Positions 46,250 to 55,800 of a stretch of 64,000 nt of DNA are shown piece by piece. The stretch is taken from NCBI GenBank assembly GCA_002989075.1, contig PSQN01000008.1, positions 1 to 64,000 of the forward strand, read 5' to 3'. The translations under genes and the position numbers were made by a program. The DNA comes from Arthonia radiata (taxonomy: Eukaryota; Ascomycota; Arthoniomycetes; Arthoniales; Arthoniaceae). The notes beneath the pieces were generated by a model. That model was not told where the DNA came from. It searched no databases and saw only the letters and a list, made by a program, of their open reading frames with translations. The stretch's first letter is position 1; the number at the start of each line of letters is the position of its first letter.

Positions 46250-47345
46250 TGATATTTTGGCTCAGAACATATCCTTCTACTTGACGAGAATGAAAATGGT
46301 CGGATAGCTTTGTTGCCTTTCACCGGAGAGAAGGTATCGAGGTTTTGCTTCACTTGCGCATGATGCTTTCTTGGTCGTTCGGGTTCAATACGTGAGAGTT
46401 CGCGGTGCCATTATTGTTCTTGGCGAACTGTTTTGCCAAGCAACGAGTATTCCCTACCTTCTCTTTTCTTCCTCATTCCATCTCTTTTCCACACCCTCTT
46501 CCTCCTCCGCAGGATCAGACACTCTGTCCTTCCCATTCATATCTGTGGGACGATTGATCGTTTGGCTAAACGGCTAAGCTGCCGCCATTGCGCTGACAAC
46601 CTTGTCCAGCCATTCCCTCTTTCAGCCAACCTATGTTTCCATTTTGCTCACAGGAGTAGTTATCTGCTGCTTGCCTTGCAAATTAGCAGCGTGCAAAATC
46701 CTCGATTACTCTCCGTGTCTCAAAAATAGTGGTTTCAGAAAGTGCCTGAATCCGGTGGCTGATGCAAGCCCTAAGTGCAAGGTGGCGTCTCAGTAGCAGA
46801 GAGCACGCGACATGGGATTGCATGCGTCCGACAACTTGCCATGACAGGCTACTTCTCAAGTGTGGCTTTCACACATGCCGTCCAAGGACTCCAACAAATC
46901 ATTACAGCATTGGATTTGTTGGCTCACTAGCTGCCCAATGGGATAGACTCACAGATCTCACTCAGTGCTAGACGTTAGTCCAGCAAGCACCACTCGTTGC
47001 TGCCTGTTGCGGAAGAACGGCTGCAAGAAAAGCATCCCAGTCATCAGACTTTTCATTCAAGAACTTCAAACACTCGCAAGAGCCAAAGTAGACATGCTGT
47101 TACATCTCTCTATCTATTCCACCTTGACAGCTAACCACATCCCTGCCGGATACAAAGTATGTCAGTCTTTAAAATGACCACCGACGACATGTCCTCCACA
47201 GCTCCTACCACCCATCTCTCTTGCGGTGGAGTTTAGCCCTTCGATTCGAAGCAACCAAGCATACAGCCTCGCACTCCTTCCCGCACTCTCGGTACCGCAA
47301 AGGGCCATTCTCATCAAGTCGCACCGCCACAACGGACATTCACGG
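46250..47345. other. Intergenic, about 1.1 kb, between family members 2 and 3
   Basis: No gene recognised. An ATG at 47177 opens a 17-codon frame (MTTDDMSSTAPTTHLSC) that could be a first exon of member 3 if an intron ends near 47310; no convincing acceptor with correct phase was found. Confidence 0.35.
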
Positions 47346-47753
47346 ATGCTCTCAGCCGAAGAGAAAGCCATCGCCGCGTATCACGACGGCCAGGACTGCC
47401 CCAGAGGATCGGAAGAGCGCAAGCAACACCAGATGCGATGCATGCGCCATCTCTGGGACCACGTTCAAACCAAGCACAGAACGTGGTCTCTAAACCAGTG
47501 GATCAACATCGGAACCCCTACAATCCTTTCCTCAGAATCGAAAGCGCTCTACGCATATCGAGAAGGCGACAGACATCCTGCAGGTTCTGAAGAGCGCAAG
47601 AGGTATCACGTGCTGTGTATGCAACACCTTTGGCAGCATGTTCAGGTCAACCATGCCACATTGGTCGATCCTCAACCGGAGCCGGAAGGACATGCACGCT
47701 CGCCCCTTGACCAACTGGGAAAATCGGCTACCGACGTTCATCGGAGGTCCTGA
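47346..47753 (+). CDS. Tandem small-protein family, member 3 (two near-identical units)
   Basis: First in-frame ATG 47346 (MLSAEEKAIAAYHDGQDC), 135 residues; the frame is open upstream, so a spliced 5' exon is possible. Unit 3a reads EEKAIAAYHDG, GSEERK, CMRHLWDHVQ. Unit 3b, about 60 residues later, reads ESKALYAYREG, GSEERK, CMQHLWQHVQ. The two units resemble each other far more than those of members 1 and 2 do, pointing to a later internal duplication or gene conversion. They replace HAMxHI by HLWxHV and gain a Cys four residues before the first His. The C-terminal tail is Pro/Glu-rich. Function unknown. Confidence 0.6.
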   Translation: MLSAEEKAIAAYHDGQDCPRGSEERKQHQMRCMRHLWDHVQTKHRTWSLNQWINIGTPTILSSESKALYAYREGDRHPAGSEERKRYHVLCMQHLWQHVQVNHATLVDPQPEPEGHARSPLDQLGKSATDVHRRS

Positions 47754-48608
47754 AGCAGGGCCAGATGCAATGTCTGCCACTGAAGGTTCGGATTTCTGAA
47801 TCATTGACATGTCGATGGCGAAATGAGTATGGCTCCGTATGCTCACATGTGTTACCGTTCCCACTTGTCTACCTTTTTGTGATCTACGCGCTGACCTTCT
47901 GGTACAAGTGAGCACCGTGGTGATCATACATAACGTGACCCAGTTGTCCATCTCGTAAGATGAGGTCCTGCCGGTTTTGACTGGGATCTGTACAGCTACG
48001 CCGTCTGAGACATTCTTGCGTTGCACTGTGCATGCTCATGTCATTTTGGGTCAACTCATAAAAGTCAACACGTGCCGGTGTCTATTTTATTACGGGTTTC
48101 GGGATCTCGAAAAACGCCAAAAAAAATTATTGTTCAAGTACTTTGAGTTCCTGAGTCGGCTGAAGTGGGCAAGATAGAGCTGTTCGAAGTGTGGTCAGAG
48201 TTGACGCTGCGAGGCGAAAGACACCCGCCGGCTCCGACCTGCCTTGCTTGGTTGAGTTCAAGGCAGACATCGACCCTGTGGCAGCTAGCACTGTGCGTTC
48301 ATGCATTTGCCAGCCGCCAGCTACCGACGGCACCCTCGACGAGGCAACATCTTGGTTTCGAAGGATACCGTCGCACTGTGCACACCTCGACCCGACCCAG
48401 TTCGTCTGCACTTCCTTCCTCACCCGCACAGCAGTCGCACGTTCTCTAATTCAACGCTTGTCGGGTCATCGCTCCTGGTCCTTCACATTCCCCTCGACCT
48501 ACCACCTCAACCTCTGCAAGCGGAGGCATCCTCGTCCCACCTCACTCTCCACCACACACAATACCATCTTTCACAAAACACATCGCATCTTCTCTGTAAG
48601 ATAGAAAG
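47754..48608. other. Intergenic, about 850 bp
   Basis: 5' region of the zinc-protein gene; short frames at 48165-48604 are C/T-rich leader-like sequence. No gene recognised. Confidence 0.4.
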
Positions 48609-49352
48609 ATGCCCACACCAGTCCCCTGCTTCCACCCCCGCTGCTCCGCGCTCCTCTCTCCCCTCACCGACCGCACCAGCTCCGACGATCATCTCTACTG
48701 CACCACCTGTAAAGCAAGCACATGTCGTCGCTGCAGCCGCCAGGCCCACGCTGGTCTCTGCGGCGGTGTGACATCGGGTGTTGCTGTGAAGGATTTCGCT
48801 TATGCCGGCACCGCGGGTACCAAGGAAGTGGAAGCTGCAGCTGACGCTTTACTGTCCGATGCTAGAGCGAATCATGACCGCCTCAAGCCGGATGATCTTA
48901 AGAGCGGTGAGGCGGGCTTGAAAGTTCCGATCGAGGCGTATTTGGCACGCACTACTTCGTCGATGGAAGTGAACGTGCATGAGAGTGACGTCGCTGACAA
49001 TCTTCAGAGTCTTCACGTCCACAACCCTGCTGACGCTACCCAGCATGCTCCTCACAGCAATCATCACCACGATAAGAACAAAAAGCCAGAGAAGCCGGGG
49101 CGTCAAGCTGATGCAGGACTTAACCGAAAGAGCTCGGTGCGCGCACGCGCTAACGCTCTCACCCATTCACCTCCACTTACAGGGGATCGAGTGAAGTTGA
49201 AGCGGGCCCAGCCACTGCAGGACGTCATGCAGGAGGAAGGCGAAATAATGATTGGCATCAAACGCGCGCCCCCGCTCCAGGAGTTCATACCCAAAGACCG
49301 CGAAGCAGATCAATCTGTAGATAGGACGGAGAAAGCGGGCGCCGACAGCTGA
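48609..49352 (+). CDS. Protein with one N-terminal IBR-like zinc-binding module
   Basis: ATG 48609, single exon, 247 residues. Residues 6-52 carry CFHPRC, then YCTTCKASTCRRC, then HAGLC: a C-x4-C, C-x2-C, C-x2-C, H-x4-C ligand order like the in-between-RING fold of RBR ubiquitin ligases. No RING1 or RING2 with a catalytic Cys is present, so it is unlikely to be a complete E3. The rest is predicted disordered, with an Asp/Glu/Ala-rich helix (about 70-95), a His/Lys-rich patch and two related short repeats, KLKRAQPLQDVM and GIKRAPPLQEFI. I recall similar solo-IBR fungal proteins but no assigned function. Confidence 0.65.
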   Translation: MPTPVPCFHPRCSALLSPLTDRTSSDDHLYCTTCKASTCRRCSRQAHAGLCGGVTSGVAVKDFAYAGTAGTKEVEAAADALLSDARANHDRLKPDDLKSGEAGLKVPIEAYLARTTSSMEVNVHESDVADNLQSLHVHNPADATQHAPHSNHHHDKNKKPEKPGRQADAGLNRKSSVRARANALTHSPPLTGDRVKLKRAQPLQDVMQEEGEIMIGIKRAPPLQEFIPKDREADQSVDRTEKAGADS

Positions 49353-49685
49353 CTCCTCAACCTACTGTGCCACGGGTGCCATGCTCGCGGAGATCGACCG
49401 CAGAGTCAGAGAGAAAATTAGAGGGAGGCGTAAGACGTCCGCAGAAAGGATGACGAGAGTAACGAATACAAAACCTGCATCGAATCAGAAAAGTCAGAAA
49501 CGTGTCGGTGTCTAAACGTGTCGGTGTCTAGTCTGCATGACATGCTGGGGTCCTGTATGCTATGCGTCTCGGTTCAGCTCAAGTGGCGACGTTCGTGTGT
49601 CTGTCAAACATACACATCTCGAGACATGTCTACAGCTACGTCATCTCGGATCCAGGTAGAGTTGCTCTTGCCGAACGTGTCGGGG
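49353..49685. other. 3' flank of the zinc-protein gene, about 330 bp
   Basis: No gene. The 15-mer ACGTGTCGGTGTCTA occurs twice in direct succession at about 49500-49530. Confidence 0.5.
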
Positions 49686-50065
49686 CGCTCCTGCTTCATG
49701 TGTGATCGCTCCTGCTTCATGTGTAATCACTCCTGTTTCATGTGCAATCATTCCTGCTTCATGTAGAATCGCTCCTCCTCTATATGCGGACGCTCCTGCT
49801 TCGTGTAGGGTCGCTCCCACCTTGAGCGGGTCTACGTCGGTCGCTCTTTCCGTGCGTCCTGGTCGCTCTTGCCGTACGTCAGTCGCTCTTGCCATACGTC
49901 GGTCGCTTTTGCTGTGTGTGGCAGCGTGGGTCGCTCTTGCTATGCGTCGGTCGCTCTTGCTGTGTGTGGCAGCGTCGGTCGCTCTTGCTGTGTGTGGATC
50001 GCTCTTGTCTTACCTCGTCGGTCGCTCTTACCGTACGCTGGCCGCTCTTACTGTACGTAGTCAAT
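49686..50065. repeat. 21-bp minisatellite, degenerate
   Basis: The left half is a regular 21-bp period (core CGCTCCTGCTTCATGTGT), about six units from 49686 to about 49820. The right half keeps a GGTCGCTCTTGC core with variable spacers (GTACGTC, TGTGTGTGGCAGCG). Because 21 is divisible by three, frames stay open on both strands and give periodic peptides. These are by-products, not genes. Unit divergence rises from left to right. Confidence 0.85.
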
Positions 50066-50617
50066 CGTTCTTGCCGCGTTTAGAGGCATTACCTCTTACC
50101 GTCAGCGTCGTACGCTTTCTGCTGGTTCTTCTTTGGAAATTCCGCGAGTGCCTACCGAGCAGGATCAAAGCTCTTACTGGAAGAGGTATGAGACTTGAGA
50201 TCTTTACGTAGCGATATGCTGTCAGCCAGATGAGAATTCATAGCAGATTCTGAAGATCGCCCTGCGTGCAGCTGGTGTTAGAAAGTAGCTTGATCTATGG
50301 GGGACCGGCGACAGGAGATGAGGGGGCTAATGCGTGAAGAATGGAGGTTGTTGTGGAGCTTGGCAGATGTTCAATACTGCCAACGACTGGAGCGAGATGC
50401 TCAGCCTGGAATACGTTTGCATGTCTTGCAATGATGCATAGTTCGATGGGTCAAGCGTACGCAATGATCGTGGCCCACGCTGGCGAGTAATGTTATCGGC
50501 GTTGTGAAGACGCGCTGTTGAGATATGGTCAAGCTGTGGCGGTCCCGGGGCTTGCTGCGGTTGCGTGATATTTTGAAGCTGTTAGGATGCTGATCAGAGA
50601 TGCTCCAGCCCAGCACT
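50066..50617. other. Intergenic, about 550 bp
   Basis: Holds the 3' flank of the PPWD1-type gene. Nothing else recognised. Confidence 0.4.
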
Positions 50618-52615
50618 TCATAACACATCAATATTCACAATCTTGATATCCTCCTCCGGCTTCTCCTGCTTCGTCCTCGCATTCTCAATCCGATGGATCA
50701 CATCCATTCCGCTCGTCGCGCGCCCAAACACCGTATGCAGCCCATCCAACCACCCGCACTTCTCCGTCGTGATGAAGAACTGACTCGCGTTCGTGTTCGG
50801 GCCTGCATTCGCCATACTCACCGTATACGGCCGATCATGCTTCAGACTCGTGATCTCGTTCTCAAACTCCTTCCCCCAGATACTCTCGCCGCCCGTGCCG
50901 TCGCCCATCGGGTCGCCCGTCTGGACCATGAATTTCCGGATCACGCGGTGGAAGATGACGCCGTTGTAGTAGCCGTTCCTGCTATGCACCGTGAAGTTCT
51001 CGACAGCCTTCGGGGCTGCATCAGGGAAGAGCCGGATGTGGATGTCGCCGTAGCTCGTGTGCAGCACTGCCGCGCTTGCCAGACGCTTTGGGCCTGCATC
51101 CGCGGCGGCCTTTTTGCTAGCCTGCGCGAGATCGCGAGGTTTCTCATTTTGCACGTCGCGCGACTGCCGTGCCGGCGTCGTGTCGTTTGTGAACATGTAG
51201 AAGCGGATCTTGCCGAGGCCGGTGGAGACGAGCATGGCGTCGCGCGTCTCGGCTTCTCGAAGCAGAGGGTTGTCCGAGGCGGCCATCTCAACGGTGACGA
51301 GGTCTTTGCGGTCGGGCTGGCCTTGGTACATCGCCAGATTCAGAGGTCGAAAGGACTCCTCCCCGCCGTAGACGCGGACACAGCGATTGGTGAGCGTGTT
51401 CAGCACTTTGACGCCGTAGAGGCTGCCGTAGAGAAGGAAGTGGCCTGTCTCGTCGAAGAGGAGGTTCAGGCGTTTGCGGACGGCTGGTGAGTCGAGCTCT
51501 TGCTCGGCAGCGAGGCGACGCCCAAACTCGATGTCTTCGAGAGGCGTTAGAGCCGTTCCAGCTTGCTGCATGGACTGGATTGTGGGCAGTGACTCGTCGT
51601 ATGTTCTGTAGAGCTTGCCGGATACGAAGTCGAAAACGCGAACTTTGCGATCAGGGAAGGACAGCGTAGCGAACTGCTTTCCAGAAGGCGAGAGAGCGAT
51701 GGTGGAGGGTGCGGATTTTGCTTTCTTGAATTCGAAGAGGTTAGTCTCGCTTTTGGTGGTGAAGACGCCGGAAGGTTTCTCGCCGGATGCGGTGGGCTGC
51801 CAGTACTCCAGCATGCCACCAGTATCTGCGCTGATGACACAGTCCCATGAAGGATTGTACGCCATGCAGGCGACGGGTTTGCGGTGGACGCCTTTGACTA
51901 TGAAGAGCGGAGCTTGTGCGTCACCCCGACCATCCCAGATAGCGATGTCCCCATCCGTCTCATTGCCTACAGCCAGCATTGGCACGCCTCCACCGCTTCT
52001 GTGTACCCAGCACACGCAGCTAGGAGTCTTCTTCTTCTTCACATCGGTGCCCTCCTGGTATTCGCCGCATGGCTGCTCAATGATAGATACCAAGTCGAAT
52101 GTCTCAACGTCCCATACCTTCACCGTGCCATCCTTCCCGCAGCTCGCATATTGCCGGCCGTCCCAGCTCGCAGCCGTGCCAGTGATCTCTCCATTGTGTG
52201 CCTTGAACTCCTTCACGAACTCAACATGCTCTTCCCTGCTGCCTTTCTTCCAGAAGCTGACTTGCCCGTCAATGGAAGCGGTGATGAGGAACGACGTGTG
52301 CGGTGTGAACGTAGAGGAGAACAGCTGATCCTTATGCATCAGCGAGCGCGAATAGCGTGTGCCCGCGGGCAGCGCCGCCACGTAGAGGGCTTCATGAGGA
52401 AGGATGCGACGCTTCTTACGCGCCGGTGCGGCGGAGGGGAGCTCAGGACCGACGTCTGAGTCTGACGACGAGTCTTTGATCTGATGTATCAGCAGGGAGC
52501 TTCTTGCACTGTTACATTGATACTCACCGTCTGCGCGAGCGCCATTGGTTGCTGCTGGATGGTCGATCTGCGCGTCGTCCCTAGATCTCTTGCCCGGTGA
52601 GATTCTTGATGCCAT
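50618..52615 (-). CDS. PPWD1-type peptidyl-prolyl isomerase: WD40 domain plus cyclophilin
   Basis: Exons 52615-52528 and 52473-50618 with a 54-nt intron, 647 residues. Start is MASRISPGKRSRDD. The intron (GTGAGT donor, GCTGAT branch, AAAG acceptor) is a multiple of three with no in-frame stop, so retention would add 18 residues. An acidic and basic N-terminus leads to a WD40 propeller (about 70-480; FKAHNGEITGTAASWDGRQ, DGTVKVWDVETF, ADTGGMLEYW), then a cyclophilin domain (about 500-645; FHRVIRKFMVQTGDP, ANAGPNTNASQFFITT, WLDGLHTVFGR). The catalytic Arg of FHRVI and the Trp of CGWLDG are present, so cis-trans prolyl isomerase activity is expected. PPWD1 relatives are nuclear and associate with spliceosomes. 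Confidence 0.92.
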   Translation of the reverse strand: MASRISPGKRSRDDAQIDHPAATNGARADGEYQCNSARSSLLIHQIKDSSSDSDVGPELPSAAPARKKRRILPHEALYVAALPAGTRYSRSLMHKDQLFSSTFTPHTSFLITASIDGQVSFWKKGSREEHVEFVKEFKAHNGEITGTAASWDGRQYASCGKDGTVKVWDVETFDLVSIIEQPCGEYQEGTDVKKKKTPSCVCWVHRSGGGVPMLAVGNETDGDIAIWDGRGDAQAPLFIVKGVHRKPVACMAYNPSWDCVISADTGGMLEYWQPTASGEKPSGVFTTKSETNLFEFKKAKSAPSTIALSPSGKQFATLSFPDRKVRVFDFVSGKLYRTYDESLPTIQSMQQAGTALTPLEDIEFGRRLAAEQELDSPAVRKRLNLLFDETGHFLLYGSLYGVKVLNTLTNRCVRVYGGEESFRPLNLAMYQGQPDRKDLVTVEMAASDNPLLREAETRDAMLVSTGLGKIRFYMFTNDTTPARQSRDVQNEKPRDLAQASKKAAADAGPKRLASAAVLHTSYGDIHIRLFPDAAPKAVENFTVHSRNGYYNGVIFHRVIRKFMVQTGDPMGDGTGGESIWGKEFENEITSLKHDRPYTVSMANAGPNTNASQFFITTEKCGWLDGLHTVFGRATSGMDVIHRIENARTKQEKPEEDIKIVNIDVL

Positions 52616-52877
52616 TGCGCGTTGGAGACTTGCGCTTCGCAATTACAGGCTCGGGATCTGCTCGACTGGCTTTACAGGCATCATTTGAGCATCGCCAAGT
52701 GTGTAGATTTATAGGTAAACGAGCAAACATTGGCAGGGTGTGACGCAATTGCTGACGAAAGTGCAGGTCCGCAGATGGAAGTGGAGCAGAAGTGAAGAAG
52801 TTTATGTCGCGAGCTTATTGTTCTCACTGCTGAGATTTCTCTGATCTAATGGTTGGCAGCTACGCTGTCGATGAGGT

Positions 52878-55800
52878 TTACGTTATCGTCTCGTCCTTCT
52901 CTGTCCCGCTTGCTCCATCAGTGCTGTTGCCAGCTTCTGCCGCATTCACAACATCGATCCCATCATCGAACACACTCACTCCTTCTGGTGACTGACAGGT
53001 ACCATTGTTCTCATCGTAGTCACTTGACGCGCTTTCATGCACAGTGTCCACAGCTTGGTCTTGCGTTTTGGACCCCATGATCGCGTTCTCGAGCGCAGCT
53101 TCTTCCTTATCGAGCTCTGCTTCCCAGTCGTCAGCCACGCTGGCCTTGCGTTCCTTCTTCTTCTTCTCTTTTTTCTCCTGAGGCTTATTCCTGGCAGCCA
53201 CCAGCGAGCCACTGCCAGTTTGCAGCACCGCAAAACCACTCTTCGCACCTAGAGCACTTGGCACGGGAGCTCGGCGAGGTGCTGCAGCTTTAGCGGCGAC
53301 TTGACTCCAACCCCCGCTGCTTGCGCCATCGTCTGGACCCTCTCCACGCGTCACGTTGAGGCTGTCGTCAAAGCGTGCTAGCAACAACGATGACCCGAGC
53401 TTGTGCTGTGAGACCAAACCTCGTGCGTAAGCGGCTTTCGCGTCAACCAGAGCGCGCTCGAGTAGACTGTCTACGCCATCTTTCGGCTGTAGATGAAAGC
53501 CACCAACGAGTGCGATATCTTCGTTCGGTAGAAACTGTACGCTAAAGTCGATGTTGCTGTCCGGCCCGTCTTGACTGGAAGTAGTATTGGATTGCGAGCC
53601 CGCAAGAGCGGCAAGTATCTCATCAGTGGTTAAAGCAAAGCGTGGCTGCTGTAAGAGAAAGCCATTGAAAGGCTCCCGAGCGGCGGCTCGCGCTTTTGCA
53701 TTTGCGTCAATCTTGGCCTGTGCATTGGCGATGAGCTCCCGACCCTCTTCTCGAAGCTGCGTTTGCCGTATACGCCATGCGTCTCTGAGAGTCTTCATAG
53801 GCGCGCTGACAAACCGCGGAGTCTTAAACACTGCCACATGGCGGTGCGGCTCTGGGTCCATACTCTCGCTATCCAGATTGAAGTCATCAGCAAGCGAATG
53901 CAAGAAGACGCGGTAGTGAGCGGCCATAGGCTTGAAGCGGAGGCGCTTTTCGTTTTCGTCCGCAGCGAAAACGCGGAACTCGCGCTCTTGCTCGGTACAC
54001 CATTTCGGCTTGTCAGAGAAAATCTTCAACGTCTCGGCGCTATAGGGAATGTGATCGTCGGTGTGGGTGGCTGGGTCAATGTCAAGGGCGACCGCAAGCT
54101 TCCGATTACGTTCGAGCCGGGCACACTCTTCGTCACATTTTAGCTCTTTCTTGAGGCTACCCTCTGATGTCGCAGAAGCACCACATCGTACTTCCTCCTT
54201 GTGTGTCTGGCATGGACAAGTGACGAGGAGCTTGTGTGGACAAGCCTTCTCTTGCTTGCACGGGTATGGTGCATGGCAGGGATCCTCGCATGGATGATTG
54301 CAAAGCTTTTTGAGGCGTCCACAGAGCTGGGTACACCTGCCACCGGCATCTTCGCACTCACCAGGCCTATGGCAAGTCTTACGGCACGTATGAATGCCGC
54401 ACTTCAGCTGCTTGCCGCAAATTTTGCCGCATCGTACATCAGAAAACCAGCATTGCTGATTCTTGAGGGTCGACTTCCCACAAACACAGGGCTTCTCAAC
54501 CAGGAATGGGCAGCTTGGACAAGGCTCGTCGTCAGAGTGACAATTGTGCTTGACTTGTGGATGACCGCAAGGCTTTGTTCTTTGGCACTCATACCGACAA
54601 GGTGGAGGCTTGGTGCCACAAGGCAGTGGTGGCTGGAGAACAGTGCGCCCGCAGTTGCAACTGATCTCATCGAAGATTGCCTCCCGACAAGTGCCGCATG
54701 GTCCTCTGTGACACAAGTCTTGACAAAGATGCTGACCACACTTGAGCGTACGGCCGCACATGCGTGTGCAAATGTGTTCGGCTTCGAATTCGTCACCCAA
54801 CCGTCGAGGCGCTGAACCAAGCGGTCGGCCTTTCTTCTTGGCCGCGTTGCGCTCAATGGCCTTGCGCTCTCCAGGGCAGCAACGCTCCCCGCATTCGTGA
54901 CGACCGCAATTGAGCGTGATGTGGCAGACACGGGTGCACTGTGGGGGCTCAGGCAATCCTTGGTGGCAAATGGTGGTGGCTGTGACTCTCTTGCAGCGAC
55001 ACTGAATGTCCACGCTCTGCAGACATGGCATGCACTCATCTGCGTGGCACTTCTGCTGACATAGATGCCCGCATGGTAAGGTCTTCAAACAGAGCTTTGT
55101 GCAGTTGGGTATGTTGTCCTCGCAAGAAGCACGAGGTGTGCTCATTATGTCTGGAAGAGGCGTCTTTCCGCATAGACAATGCGTCACGATATCTGGCGAC
55201 CTTGGACACCGGACGTTGAGCTCGTTTGTTGCATGACACGACTTGTGACAGCTGTGCTTGCCGCAGTCGAATGTCCTGCCACATTCGTTGGTACATCGAA
55301 AGCGACCGACCCATTGCTCCTCGACATCTTCACCTCCAGAGGTCGGGTGGGATCGCTTGCTGAGCTGAGCATCATCTCGGTCGCAGCAGAGGATGTCTTT
55401 CTGCTCCAATCCACACATGCATCGTGCCTCGACTCGGACCTCGCAAGCCCCACAAAGACCCTCGTGACAATCTCGCTCGCAGGTGTGCTCGCCGCATGGC
55501 ATCATATCACCACAAGGCTGGCCGCAACTCCATCCATTCTGGTAATCCGTCTCGATGCACTTCTTCTGAGACGACTCTTTCCCACAGAAACAGCTTTGCC
55601 GCGGGCCCATAGCGGAACACGGTGGACACGGTCCTGCATGACACAAAAGGTCGCATCTGTGAGGGCAGGGTTTAGGCGCTTTGCGGTCCTTGTTGCAGGT
55701 CTGGCCGCATGAATGCGGCGGTAAACCTGTGACTGAGCGTGGATCATGCTCTTTGCCACACCAGCAGGTGTGAACTGAGGGTTTTCGCTCTTGAGGTAAA

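Noticed and set aside
49518-50211. Several overlapping frames with Cys-rich or Leu-rich periodic peptides
   Set aside because: They arise because the 21-bp minisatellite period is divisible by three; frames are open on both strands at once.
50693-51490. 265-codon plus-strand frame
   Set aside because: Complement of the cyclophilin/WD40 coding exon; a shadow of biased codon use.
54201-55712. Long plus-strand frames opposite FAP1
   Set aside because: They are antisense to the Cys/His-rich NF-X1 repeats, whose codons rarely yield stops on the complement.
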